This document shows positions 45,684 through 57,656 of a DNA stretch of 64,000 nucleotides, piece by piece (the stretch's first letter is position 1; every line of letters starts with the position of its first letter). The DNA is from Aldrovandia affinis (Eukaryota > Chordata > Actinopteri > Notacanthiformes > Halosauridae): NCBI GenBank assembly GCA_029706075.1, contig JAINUG010000048.1:62001-126000 (forward strand). Reading direction: 5' to 3'. The notes under the pieces are model-generated. The model had not been told where the DNA came from, did not search any database, and saw only the letters and a list, made by a program, of their open reading frames with translations. The position numbers and the translations under genes were made by a program.

Positions 45684-48600
45684 ATGAAGGACCCTGTGAG
45701 CGGGTGTACGGTGAGTACAGATTAGAACATTATTCCTTCAAAACTCCTCTGCATGGTGAGCTTAAACTAGCTATCCTATTTAATTTATAAAGGGAATGGT
45801 TTTAAAGATTAAATTAATTTGATCCAATAGCTGGTGGTTTTAAAGTTTTAAAGTTAAGCTCGTCTGGTTACTGCGCAATACAAAGGTCAGTTTTGGCATT
45901 ACTTTATTTTTATAGTACAACCTGTTGTACCAAGATTTGAAAAAGTTTTCCAAGAATGGGGAGCATTTCTGCAAGGAACTCATGAATATCTTCCAACAAA
46001 GGTAAGCAAAGTATTTGGTGATGGCATACAGTACATTGTTGGATTATACCGCCATGATGCTTTGTATTTACTTATTAGAATGATATAGAAATGAACACAC
46101 CACTATGCATTTGATGGTGGAAAATGCAGACTACTCCCAGCAAGGCTAGATTACAGTTTAAAGATAGATAGATTGTTTATTGTCCTTTTCAGGAAATTTG
46201 TTGCCACATTGAATTAATTAATTCATTTTTAATTAAATTAACTGTTGCACTCTGATACAGCCTGTGAATACTGGAAGGGAGAGAGACCACAGTGGAGGGA
46301 CCACTACACTGATCTTCCCATAATGATTGCACAGTCCCCTTAATACCTTACGCTCCATACACACAGCATAGAACATAAAACCGCAGCACTGTGTTCGGAC
46401 TGGGATATTTTAATATATCTGGTAGGAATGAATATTTGCAAATATAGATTATGATTTTATACACAGGAAAGAGGTTATTTAACTTTGTAAGGTGACAGCA
46501 AGGTCAATTCAAGCATATGACTAACTCTCAATGTATGGACTATGAGGTCATTGTGTGGTAGAGAGAACTGTAATTTAGGTTTAAGAAATGGAAGTGAAGC
46601 CTTTACTGATGGTAGTGATAGTCACTACACATGATTGGTGAATGTGTCAAGTTATTAGATGATACTTGCCAAATTTTGACTTGGCCCCCTCAATAACTGA
46701 AATAATTTTGTATTCAGTTTAGTTGTTAGTTTTTTTTTAACAAACTTATGTCAATTGTGTAATGGTGAGGTCATCCTTTCATGGACTTTGACCTTTATTT
46801 TCATTGGTGGTATAATGTAGTCATGTGATGGCTGTTATATTTGTGCTCACAGGGCTGAGTTGGAGATCAGCTATGCCAAAGGGCTGCAGAAGTTAGCTGG
46901 CAAGCTCATCAAGACATCGCGCGGCATGGCTAGCAAGTGAGCATTCAGTCTTGGGCAAGATGCATTTCTGCACCTGGGATTTTTTTCCTCCTACTTTTCG
47001 ACTGTATTTAAAAATATTTTAACACCGCACCACGTGAACCATTACCAAACATGAATGTTATTATTTTATTTTTTAACTAAAATGTAAACCTCTTTTCTCC
47101 CTAATTTAAGCTCTACCTACAATGCCTGGTCCCATGTGTCAGATGAAATGTATTCCGTGGCAGACATACACAGGTAATTGTTGTTCACTTCAACCCTGAT
47201 TAGACGGACCCATACCTATTGTAATTATTTGGATCAGGCATACCAAAGTGGTTTACAGAGCTTATGTAAAGAAGACACAGCTTATGAAGAAAACAGAATT
47301 GTTACAGTAAGAGGCAGGTGCATCCATAAGAAAAATATTTTGTTCTTAGGACATTGGGAAATGCATTGCAGCAAGAAGCAATTCTAGAAATTCGCCAGAT
47401 TCTTGATGAACACACCAAACGGAAGAGGCCTGTGCGTGAGTTTATTTTCTCTCTCAGAATTCTTGGTTCTAGCTCAATTACTGAAATCACCTGTTTATAA
47501 CTCTAATTGTCCATTTGTAGCTCGATAGTGCCGTTGAAAAGACAGGGAAACTTGTCATCACAAACTGGAACGAGCAACTTAAGGTAAGTTGTTCATTACA
47601 AAAGTATACTTAAAGTACTGTATGGTATTTCTTTGGAAAGATATTTAGGGAAAAAAGGGTTATTTGTGTTACAATGTCATAACCAATTAGGATTCTTTTT
47701 TTAAACACAAAATAGCTTTCTGGGTACATGAAGATAATTTTATTCCATTTCATAAGGTAAATCAGTTATGAATTTTATGACCAAGCTGTATTTTAATTGC
47801 TTAAATGAATTAAACAAAACACCAATGCAATTTTCATGCAGGCTTGATTCATATTTTTGTACATTTTACTCTGTTTGAATGATATTTGTTTTCATTTTGT
47901 ACCCAGTGAATTAAGCCAAACTGATTCCTTTAAATGCAATTGGCAGAAACAACAAAACTGAATTTCTGCTGGCCAACTTTTGATGTTGCCTTGTAGGGAC
48001 TTCTCTTCATTTGCCCAAGCAGGGTGTCAACTAATGATAGATCTATATTGAGAAACACACATAATTCATTATTTTTTCCACTTAGATCAAGAAGAAATTA
48101 ATTGGGTTCACAAGGGAACATGAAGCCCTTTTCAGTTTTGTGGATAACAACAAGCAGATATGTACAGAAAAGGAAAAACAAAAGGTGAGCAAAACATAAA
48201 ATGGTAAGAAAACTGCACATTTTCATCAGTATATGAAACTATGAAAAGAATGCAAACATTTGGTCCATCTTTCACTAAATAAAAGTATTTAGCAAATCAT
48301 TGTAAGGTTTTTTTGGATTGTTCAAAGAGCTCTAAAGATCTAAATACTGTCTTATAACTCAACAACTAATAAAGTTGGCTGGAACCACAGGTGACTAAAA
48401 CCATAATGTTGTCTTGTCAAATGGTAAAAAGTAAGCTTCTTGTTGTTCTAGAGAATTCCTTTTTTGGGAATATGAAGTTTTTGTGCGACACCAACAAAAT
48501 GTTTTTTTTTTCTAGTTTGATAGCTCAATAATAGCAGCAACTACAAAGGTAGCTTTGCAGAGGGTGTAATTTTCAGTTCTCTTTTAATCCAGATGCTCAA

Positions 48601-49339
48601 TAGGTTGACTAAGTCAGCTGAGGCACAGGCCAAGACCGATGAGGAGTACTTCAACATTAACATGGCTGGTCATCATTTCAGACTGAAATGGGAAACCACA
48701 GTAAAGAACTGCTACCAGGTGACCGGATGCCAACCAATAACAGTGTGTCACTAACATTCCCCTCTCCTAAAACAGAGGCTTTCCACACACCCTTTCTCCA
48801 ACTACCAACAACCTTTAACATTAAGACAATCTTGAAGTTGACTATCAGCAGGATTTTGATCCCCCTAAGATTCAAAATGTTCTGATTTTTCCAGCTATTC
48901 TTTCATGTAACTTGAAATACTGTGAAACATTCAAATGGAGAAGTTGTAGTCTCATTTAAAGATGCTCTTGCTCCCATTTTAGATTATTCAAGAGCTGGAG
49001 AAACAGCGTATTGAATTACTGAGCAACATCCTTAATAAGTACAGCCTCCACATGTCCAGCTTTGGGCAGACCCTCATCCATGTGAGTACCAGTGGATCAT
49101 CTTTCCCCAAGTAATTTGGCTGAATCCAAGCTACAACAGCTGAGATTGGAAAATGTATGCTCTTCATGGCTTGCTTTCTGATTGTATTCTCTCTCTTTCT
49201 CTCTCTCTCACAGTGTCAGAAACAAATAGGCCAGGCAATACAAAAAGTGGATGTGGAGAAGGACATTCAGATCCTTGTTGAAGAGACTAGTGTGTCAGCA
49301 GAAGACAACAAGGCTGAATTTCTGCTGGCTGATTATTTT
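45684..49339 (+). CDS. nostrin: nostrin exons 1-10, F-BAR domain
   Basis: Residues 1 to about 260 form the F-BAR region, a helical dimer that binds curved membrane; exons 1-10 cover residues 1-285. Landmarks are DLKKFSKNGEHFCKEL, ELEISYAKGLQKLAGKL, the long Lys/Glu-rich coiled coil around VEKTGKLVITNWNEQLK, NMAGHHFRLKWETTVKNCYQ and FGQTLIHCQKQIGQAI. Introns here are short (about 100-850 bp) and carry no recognisable transposon. Exon 5 uses a GTGCGT donor, with KRKRP joined to LDSAVEK. Confidence 0.94.
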
Positions 49340-52300
49340 GTGAGAGCTGCTCTTGATAATTAGCATATTGCACCAGTTGACATTGCATGGACTGGACCTA
49401 GGGATTGCTTCATCATTTGTGTTAGAAAGGCTGTTTTTATTAAGCTTATACATTATTTGTGATGCATTATAAGCAACCCTACTGCTTTATGCACCAATAT
49501 TGGTCCACAGGAGGAGGACAGTAAAACAGTTATGGGGAAAGAGAGACGAAAAGAGGCTATGAAGTCCAAACTCCAGCGGCTACAGGATAATATCACAAAA
49601 ACGAAGAAGGATCATGATGGTATTCTTGCACAGTAATAATAAATGCTTACAGTAACTGTATTTGCAAATTAATTAAAGTCAAGAAGAAGAATTCTTGAAT
49701 TTACCTTTACAAACAAAATATTTTGTAATCAGAGTACATATTATGTGTTTAAGGTTTGGAGAGGCTGGTTATAACCTACACTGAAAACCCCTCATTCTCA
49801 AACAAGAAGAATCTGGAGGAGACCGAGCAGCTGCTTGATGAGGTCATTTTAGACTGGCACGTAGAGAGAGGATTAGGGCTGTGGCCCTGTGTTAGTACTT
49901 CAGTGATCTGCACTTAAACAAGACTAAGATGTCTTTTTAATATTCCCCTAGACCACACTAAAGCTGGACCTCCTCGAGGCAACCCATTGCAAACTCTCTG
50001 CTACCATGGCCGAACTGGAGGGGAAACCCAAGTCCTCTCATCGCTTCAGTGACAGCATTACAAAATGGAAAGATAAGGTAGACAGATTCATGGTTACAAT
50101 TAGAGAACATTATTTGTCCCTAACTAATTTTGTCACAGTTCTCAATGATCTAATGCTCCCTCTTCTATTTATAACAGTGGTGAGTTTCACCAAAGAAAAC
50201 AATGGTAGCGATACACTCCACAGCCTAGAATTGAATCAAAGCTGTGCCAGTGCTGACTGCATCCAAATGCCCCCATAATTGGCCAGTGTCCCCCAGGGAG
50301 GGATTCCTGCATCATGGGATTTTCTGCCTCATTGTACATGATAACTGCAACGATAAAATAACTGTGTATGCCCTGTTAGAATAGTTTGAAAGTTAATCAT
50401 TAAATGACACAGGTGTCTCTTTTTGTGCATTATCCAGATATCCAAACTCACATTGTATTTGTATTTCTAAAGGATTATGAGCATAGTATTGTGCAGCTGG
50501 CTCGTCCAGTCAAGATGAAGAAGACACCATTCAGGTCAAGACAGTCATTGATGACCACAATCAGTGACACGGCACCTACCCAGAGTGTGATACCGCAGCC
50601 TCCTGAAACCGGACCTGCTGCTGCTGAGGACAATGAAATGCAGTGTGACGATGGACTCAATGGACACTTCTTTGAATTTGACGACAAAGATGAAAAAGGT
50701 GAACAGAGCCCATAATAAATCATTGTACACTTCTTTAATATTATCTCATTATATTTCCATGCTGATACATATTTAGATGACTACTATCATTTTGATTGCT
50801 CTCATGGTACTACAGTAGAACCTTGGAGATACGAACACATTGGGAATGGAGGTCTTTAGAAAATTATGAAATGTTCGGAACTTAAACTGAAATACACCAA
50901 CCTGACCTTTTGGAGCATAGGCTAGGCTATAAAAAATTATAATATATGCCATTTATAATATGTAATATCATGTGCCATTTTTCCAAATTTATGCCATTGA
51001 TCCATTTATCCAAAGTGACTTACAGTAGTGAATGCATACATTTTTAGTATATGTGGTCCCAGTGCGAATTGAACCCACAACCTAAGCGTTGCCAATGCCG
51101 TGCTCTCCCTACTGAGCCACACAGAACCACCATAATACCATAATAACGGTACTTCGGTGAGGTTTCTTTTAAACATGACTAAAATGAATATGCGATTCAA
51201 TAGTTGATCTGACATTCTGTTAGCCCTGTTAGTCATGTCGGTTTGATTCTCAAACACATAGCTTATTTAATTATATTTGTTTGTCAGCAAGATTAATTTA
51301 CATAAATTAGAAAGGACTGTGCTCAGTTTACATTTGTTTCTATGTATTTATTTCCACAAAAATGTTGCTGATTCAAGCTCCGTTCACATAGCAGTTCATG
51401 TTGACTCAAAGCTTGACGCAATGCTTGTTTTTTTGGGGTGCGCCTCACACTTGTCAATCAAATATAGTGCTTATCAAGGGGGAGATTTAAAATTGATATT
51501 ACTCATTTACAAGGAACTGTCAAAATTAAGGAAACACCAACATAGAGTGTCTTAATAGGGCGCTGGGCCACCACAAGCCACCAGAACAGCATCACTGCAC
51601 CTTGGCATAGATTCTACAAGTGTCTGGAACTCTATTGGAGGGATGAAACACCATTATTTCACAATCAAATCAAATCAAATCAAATCGAATGTATTTGTAT
51701 AGCTCTTTTCACAATTGAATTGTCACAAAACGCTTAACAGAGGGGGAACCCAGGCCTAGACCCCCCCAAAAGCAAGCCTAAAGGCAACAGTGGCAAGGAA
51801 AAACTCCCTTGGTAGGGAGAAACCTTGGGAGGAACCAGACTAAAAGGGGGGGAGCCCATCCTCTTCTGGCCGGCACAGGGTGTGTCCAAAAAAGACCATA
51901 TCATGGTCAGTCCAAGGTGACTCAGGGCTGAAAGACTTTGCCCCTCCTGAGTTAGGTAGTCAGCGGGGGGCTAAACCATGCGGCGAGGGTCCAGATCCAG
52001 GAACTGGGGTTGGCGTGGGGGTGAGGGTTGATGGGGGCAGCTCATACTTCTCCCAGGATCTAGGGCAGGTGCCCCGGAGTCAGAGGCCGAGGCAGAGAAG
52101 AGAACATGCAGTCAGAAAAAAAGCAGTGCTATAGCCAGTAGCATTATGTAAGAGCAGGGGAGCACAAGCATAGGAAATATACAGATAGCCCCGACAGGTG
52201 TAAGCTATGGCAGCATACCTATTAGGAGAGATTTGATTTTATTTTATTAAGGATCCCCATTAGCTGGTTGCCTTAGTCTTCCTGGGGTGCACATGCACAA

Positions 52301-54648
52301 CACATACAATCACAAGTAAAACGAACAATTATCAATACAAAAGAGAAAATAGCCCCAAATCATCACACAATAATGCATCAACCAACATGAAAAGAAATAA
52401 CACATTAATCAGAAATATAAAAAGAATTTAACTCATTACAAATAAAACTAACAACTAACTAGCACAGAGATAACATACAAAGCAAAACAATACAACACAA
52501 CCAGCAAACCAGATTAGTCTCAGATCATTTAAATAAAATTTAAGTTTCCTTTGAAAAAACAATTTACTATCAATGCAGGAGAGATTTTGAGGCAGGTTAT
52601 TCCAGGTTAGAGGGACAGAGAAAACACGCAGCCATGAGAGAGTTCCAAACCATCCACACTTGATCAAGGATAACCAGCATAACAGTGGTGGTAACACATT
52701 GAGGTGACGGTATGGAAAGTTCCTCACTCCATAAGACACTAGGGCACGGCCTTCTCCATCTCTCCACCTAGACTATGGCCGTGTCTGAAACCGCTCACTC
52801 GTTCTCTATTCCCTATTCCCTATATAGTATATACTATATAGTGTACTATTTAGAGAACGAAAGTAGTGTTTTCGGAGACTACAACTGAACGTCATTTGCG
52901 TCAAAAAAAAAAAGTGCAGGATATTCAGGTGACGCAAGCGGATGTGCTCAGTATCATAAACAAACCGAGCACTCATGGCGGCAGGTTTAAATGTGCTAAA
53001 GTTTTGATTTTCAAAGACGGGCAAAATTTTGTGTAAATGTAAGTAACGTTAAGCTAGCTACCTTTTCTGTATTTAACACGTTAATAGCCTGGCTTTTGTA
53101 CGTAAGTTACCTCAGGAATAGCCTGGCTTTTGTACAAAAGCCAGGCTATTAACGTGTTAAATACAGAAAAGGTAGCTAGCTTAACGTTACTTACATTTAT
53201 ACACAAAATTTGCGGCGGTAGACATTCCGGTCATTTCTGTCGCCGTCGCTGTATTTCTTTCTGTCGCCATTCTTTCCCTTCTCTCCTTCGGTATGACACG
53301 ACCGCATTGCATTGTGGTAGACGGGATCAATTCTAGGGTAAAGTAGGGTACAGTCGATGTACACTACAAATCACGGTGAATTGTGGGTATTTTCTCGTTC
53401 CCTATTTAGTGTTGAAATTCACATTTTAGACCTGTCGCACTCTACAAAATGGCGTCCACACAAAATAGTGTACTAAATAGGGAATAGGGAGTGGTTTCGG
53501 ACACGGCCTATGTTTGGCAGTAGGCTAGGCTGGCGATATCGCCCAGTAAGAGCCAATCAAATTCATGTGTTGCTGTTTTTACCTTCCACGCGGAACCAAC
53601 ACAACACCGAAATTTGGTTCCTAGTTCCGACACTTCAACATGAATGAGGATAAACTGATAACAGCGGTCTGCAGTACCGCCATATGTTATTTAATCCTAA
53701 AAGCATAAATATTTATAGCTAGCTAAACTTATATGGCCTACATACATCTTATTTAATGTTTGTGTTGGTTAAAAGGACATTTTTTATCGCATGGGTACGT
53801 TTGGAAAAACGTACCAGAGACAAATTGCGAGCCGTTTCCAGCGCAAGTAAATGGCCGCAATTGTAAAAAGCCTTCTGAGTTTGAGTTTGCGGTTCATGAT
53901 TGAAGGAAACAATACTGCTAGCCAACTAATATTTATAATAAAGATTCTCAAAATCTATGATGAACTATTCGTTTACCATGCAAAAATTTTGTAAACATGT
54001 CGGTACAGGAGACAAATTGCGAGCCGTTTCCAGCGCAAGTAAATGGCCGCAATTGTAAAAAGCCTAACTAGGTATAATTAAAACAAAAAAACATGAATGA
54101 TCTTTGCACATTGGTGTTGCCATCTAGGGAGGAATTCTAAAATAGATTTTATTGTGTTAAATGTGCTATTGTACTGAAGCTAAATTATATCATTAATTTC
54201 TCACCTGCCAGATGCAGAGTTACCATGCATTGGTAAATGCAAAGCTCTTTATGACTTCAGCTCTGACAGAGATGATGAGTTAAAAATAAGGGAAGGTGAG
54301 TCTTTGCTACAACTGAATACAAAACAAATTCTACACTGTAATAGATTATGCAATCTACTGTGAAACTGTGAAATCACTATACACTCTAATAGATTGCACA
54401 GTATTAACTGTGAAACCATGACACTAATTCAACACTGTAATAGACTACACAACACTAACAGTATAACCATGACAATTTTGGGGAGAAAACTAACAAAACA
54501 TTTTTGCACAGGTGACCTTCTTGACATCTTTCAAAAGGATGACAGCGGTTGGTGGTTCGGGACTTTAAATGGCCTGAAAGGTCACTTTCCTTCAACATAC
54601 GTTGAAGAACTGCCTACGTTTAACATCAACATGTCATCTGATGTATGA
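45684..54648 (+). CDS. nostrin: Nostrin, F-BAR/SH3 adaptor
   Basis: Membrane-binding adaptor that in mammals links nitric-oxide synthase 3, dynamin and N-WASP and drives uptake of the synthase. Sixteen exons join in frame to 541 codons: 45684-45710, 45916-46001, 46853-46936, 47111-47173, 47350-47431, 47521-47583, 48086-48184, 48593-48718, 48983-49081, 49214-49339, 49511-49619, 49754-49842, 49952-50077, 50473-50698, 54212-54295 and 54512-54648, the last with TGA. Mammalian NOSTRIN is about 506 residues with near-identical exon landmarks (ISYAKGLQKLA, NMAGHHFRLKWE, EFLLADYF, LKLDLLEA, WWFGTLNGLKGHFP). The start is fixed by MKDP in exon 1. The extra length is mainly in the linker exon. cers6 lies upstream on the same strand, as in mammals. 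No stop or shift was seen. Confidence 0.95.
49511..50077 (+). CDS. nostrin: nostrin exons 11-13, HR1-like coiled coil
   Basis: Encodes roughly residues 286-393, corresponding to the HR1/REM region of mammalian nostrin. Landmarks are KERRKEAMKSKLQRLQDN, GLERLVITYTENPSFSN and LDETTLKLDLLEATHCKL. Exon 12 ends at a weak GTCATT donor chosen by homology. A better-looking donor GTAGAG lies 18 bp on and stays in frame. Confidence 0.88.
50473..50698 (+). CDS. nostrin: nostrin exon 14, proline- and acid-rich linker
   Basis: Encodes 75 residues between HR1 and SH3: a basic start (RPVKMKKTPFRSRQS), then PQPPETGPAAAEDNE and an acidic end (FEFDDKDEK). It is longer and more acidic than the mammalian linker and probably unstructured. 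It is followed by the largest intron (3.5 kb), which is packed with repeats. Confidence 0.85.
50993..51128 (-). mobile_element. tRNA-derived SINE (family E)
   Basis: On the minus strand: GTGTGGCTCAGTAGGGAGAG, then AGGTTGTGGGTTCAATTCGC (both control boxes) and the tail AAGTCACTTTGGATAAATGG. It lies in nostrin intron 14. Confidence 0.65.
51497..52225. repeat. Dispersed teleost repeats in nostrin intron 14
   Basis: Two parts. 51497-51660 has AAGGAAACACCAACATAGAG, then CACCTTGGCATAGATTCTAC, a common fish repeat that I take for a DNA-element relic. 51661-52225 starts with (AATCA)n and continues TGTATTTGTATAGCTCTTTT and GGGAGAAACCTTGGGAGGAA, widespread in fish and related to the copy at 25240. Neither codes. 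Confidence 0.5.
52240..52740 (-). mobile_element. LINE 3' end remnant
   Basis: The minus-strand frame at 52455-52739 reads VFSVPLTWNNLPQNLSCIDS then FFQRKLKFYL, like the last residues of LINE ORF2. The A-rich and ATTAAGGATCCCC sequence before it would be the 3' UTR. The clade is not clear. Confidence 0.5.
52777..53508. mobile_element. MITE-like element with large palindrome
   Basis: Ends GGCCGTGTCTGAAACC and GGTTTCGGACACGGCC, flanked by TAT (52774-52776, 53509-53511). Next to the ends both sides carry TATTCCCTAT / ATAGGGAATA motifs. The 3-bp duplication recalls Harbinger-type MITEs, though TAT is not the usual TWA. No transposase. The core is a long hairpin (53023-53211). Confidence 0.72.
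53023..53211. repeat. Palindrome with arms of about 80 bp
   Basis: The arm at 53023-53101 is the reverse complement of 53132-53211, with at most a base or two of difference near the outer edge. Both contain GTAACGTTAAGCTAGC or its mirror. The 30-bp loop repeats the arm tip (AATAGCCTGGCTTTT). It can form a long hairpin. Confidence 0.92.
53817..54065. repeat. 57-bp perfect direct repeat
   Basis: 53817-53873 and 54009-54065 are identical over 57 bp, beginning GAGACAAATTGCGAGCC. The 135 bp between them contain ordinary AT-rich sequence. They end about 150 bp before nostrin exon 15. Confidence 0.92.
54212..54648 (+). CDS. nostrin: nostrin exons 15-16, SH3 domain
   Basis: Two exons encode a complete SH3 fold, about residues 470-530. 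It has the ALYDF motif, the acidic RT-loop (SDRDDEL), the Trp-Trp pair in GWWFGTLNG, and the closing FPSTYVEEL. In mammals this domain binds NOS3, dynamin-2 and N-WASP. The C-terminus is NINMSSDV followed by TGA. Confidence 0.95.
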
Positions 54649-55052
54649 CATGCTGTGTTCTCATCGTATTGGAGGAGTGGCCGCGCTTCAGGCACAGTGC
54701 TCCTGGCATGCAGGTACAGGTGCCAAAGTGGTAACATCATTTCAGATTGTGAGAAAATCTGGGGTAATATTGTTTTAAAAATGTAATTGCTCACACTTTG
54801 TTATTCATACCTCAGTCCAAGATTTCACATTTTTCAGCAAACGTACTCATTCAAGTGCAATAGTTTAAAATGAGTATGAATGTAAGCTGAAAATCTTTTA
54901 GTTTATTTAATCACTCAATTCTTAATTTAATTCAAAGAGCATTTACATCCAATACATAAAATCTCATGTCACTATTTGTTCATATGTGAATCTTAATCAA
55001 ATGGGAACTGGAACTCTTTTGAAGTCTATCTCTGTTCAATGCAAGTCCAAAG
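54649..55052 (+). other. nostrin 3' flank without a canonical poly(A) signal
   Basis: 404 bp between the stop codon and the solo LTR. No AATAAA or ATTAAA was seen, only a weak CATAAA near 54955. It is probably 3' UTR. Confidence 0.45.
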
Positions 55053-55523
55053 TGTGATGGCACGTCCCGCTGTTCTCCGCCAGAGGGCGGCATTGGACAC
55101 TTAATGTTTCCCTAATTGTTTTATTGGATTATTGTTTAATGGTTTTTGACTTGATTGTTTAAATGGATTATTGTTTCAGTGTTTTCACCTGTGTCTCATT
55201 TACGTTCACTATTTAAGTTGTCTTCTTTCTTGGATCTGTGCTCAGTCTTGAGTTTCTTTTGCCTAGAGTTACTGCCAGCGGTTTCATGCTTACAAGGACT
55301 CTTTTGTGTTTACCTCTTTGTCTCTGTGTTATTTTGGATTTTGAGTTCTATGTTTTTGGGAACCGTATTTGTTCCACTTTTGTTTGTTAGCCATTTAGTG
55401 TTTGTTACTCTGTCACCTTTGTACTGCCCAGAACTTCAGTAAAGATTTTCATTTCTCATCGTATCTCTGTCTCCGCCTCATCTCTCCACTTGGGTTCACT
55501 ATATCACCAGCCATCCTGTTACA
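55053..55523 (+). mobile_element. Gypsy-like solo LTR downstream of nostrin
   Basis: 471 bp, TGTGATGG to GTTACA, flanked by a perfect 5-bp duplication CAAAG (55048-55052, 55524-55528). It has an AGTAAA poly(A)-like signal near 55438. LTR-LTR recombination removed the interior. Confidence 0.85.
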
Positions 55524-55937
55524 CAAAGCTAATTAACAATTTGAAGCCGTACTCGGTCAGGACCACAGAATCACTGGCCATCTTCTGGCAAGAGACTAAA
55601 AACCCACCTCTTTAGACTCCACTACCACTGATTCTGTATATATACTATAAAAAAAACTACTAAATACTAATCTAAGCTAAAAAAATAAATAAAGTATCAC
55701 ACAAAGTTTACAACTCGATCTGTTTATTGTATGGCTCTTTGCAGATGTATATACCATTTTAATTGAAAAATAAAACAAAAAATGCAACTGAATATAGTTC
55801 ACTCCTTGATGAGGTTTTACATGTTCCCTCCTCTGGCCATTACATGTTTCCCACATTCTCTACAGATGGGAGATTCGTTTTCAACAACAACATCTTTTTT
55901 TCTATCAGTTCTCTTTTTGAGGGGCTATAATTAGTCA

Positions 55938-56113
55938 GTACAGTAGTTTACATTTCTTTACATACAATCCATTTATACAGCTGGATATTTTACTGAAGCA
56001 ATTCAGGTTAAGTACCTTGCTCAAGGGTACAACAGCAGTGCCCCACCTGGGAATTGAACCTGCAACTTCTGAGTTACAAGCTCAGCTCCCTAACCATTAC
56101 ACTACACTGCCAG
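55938..56113 (-). mobile_element. tRNA-derived SINE (family D), copy 2
   Basis: On the minus strand: GCAGTGTAGTGTAATGGTTA, then GCAGGTTCAATTCCCA, the body CCTTGAGCAAGGTACTTAAC and GCTGTATAAATGG. It is better kept than the copy at 31886. The reading frame here is a repeat artefact. LINE-like text at 55545-55640 (GGTCAGGACCACAGAATCAC) lies just upstream. Confidence 0.72.
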
Positions 56114-56403
56114 TCTACCCTGTCAGTCAAGCTCCTCGCTACCTGACGTTATTTTATTTCAACGAGAAATACATTTTCAACCCTCCCACTCTAGACTATT
56201 TCTGGTCACACACACAGTATGATCAGATCAGATCAGATCAGATCATCATGGCGGCAAAGAGTCATCACTTTCGGCTTCAAACATTTCACATAATGAAGGA
56301 AAAAGGCAAACTGCTGAATGAAAGACCTGCTCATCAAAGATTTCTGACAGCCAGACTACATCAAACTTTGTTCGTCATTTGAAGACTCATTTGAATCAGT
56401 AAG

Positions 56404-56825
56404 TGTCTGTGTGAGGTATGGGATAAGGACCCAGAAGCAGACCAGGATCAAGCAGAAAGGAACGTTTAATTCAGGCAAGGATCAAAGCCAGTAGACAGAG
56501 TAGTGAAGACACAAAATCGAAATCCAAGAGAGTAGTCAAAAAACAATCCAAAAAGTCAAAAACCAAGAAATCAGAAAAGGCAAACAAAACAGAATCGGCA
56601 GGCAAACTTGAAGTGAAACGGAAAGGGTGTCTCGGGAAAATACAACAGACTCTGGCTTACTGATAATCGGCACAGGGAATGAGGATCAACGTTCTGATGA
56701 AGAGTAAACGTAATCACGGAACTTATATACAAGCAGGGAAGGGAAACACAACAGGAATCAGGTGTGACTGGGAGGAGAGAAGGGCAGGAACACAGGTGAG
56801 AACGGTGGTGGTGGTCCACACGAGT
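56404..56825 (-). mobile_element. LTR-like fragment
   Basis: Begins TGTCTGTGTGAGGTATGGGA and has GACCCAGAAGCAGACC and AACGTTTAATTCAGG, like the R-U5 side of the LTR at 59196. No duplication or second end was fixed. Confidence 0.35.
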
Positions 56826-57261
56826 TTGTCGTGGAGCAGGTTAGCTCGGCTCAGAGACAAGACCCTTTCAAGTCTCATATTTTGTAAATGCAACAACTTG
56901 TAAAAAGGAAATGTTTACGAATTTGGCCATGGTTACACCTGTTGTTTCAATGTGATCTCAGTCATCCGATCACCCCAGTTTGCATTAAAGGTGTGTTTCG
57001 GCGGTACTGGCCCACACATGCACAGTGCGGGCCAGTAATGCGCATACGTCACTTTTGTCACTTTTGTACCCTTTTATCTGCCTTCACGAGCATATATGAG
57101 ACACACACAAAAAACCTCCAAATGATTGCAAGTCAGTCACCATCTAAAAATGTAATGAAACAGAAACAATAACAATTATATATAGGCATACAATTAAATA
57201 GAATATCATATCCTCTACTCACCAAAAATTAATACAACACAATACAAGACCTGGAAGTTAG

Positions 57262-57447
57262 TTGGCCAAATGCCAAGTTGACAAGATAATGGAGTTCATG
57301 GCACTTGATGATCAGCCCTTTTCGGTTGTGGAGGACCAAGGATTCCGCCGACTCATTGAACATTTGGAACCCCGTTATTCTCTTTCAAGCTGTCGCTACT
57401 TTTCGGATGTTTGTCTCCCAGCTCTGTATGACATCGTCATTGTATAA
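57262..57447 (+). pseudogene. hAT (ZBED-like) transposase fragment
   Basis: 61 codons read DKIMEFMALDDQPFSVVEDQ, then GFRRLIEHLEPRYSL and YFSDVCLPALYD. This is a conserved block in hAT transposases of the ZBED4/6 kind. No ends found, and a truncated Gypsy element follows. Confidence 0.72.
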
Positions 57448-57656
57448 TGCATCATGTTTAATGTGGGGGCTCTCCAGCCATACAAGGTTTTCTCTTGAAT
57501 TTATATTAATTGCATTGCTGCCTGTTAGCACATTAAGAGAGAAAAAGATAAATATTTGATGAAGAATGTCAGTAAAAATGGCCTTTCTTGTGTTAACTAT
57601 AATTTGTTTACAAAAATCGTATTGACAGTGGGAAAATAAACCAGTCAATCTAAAAG

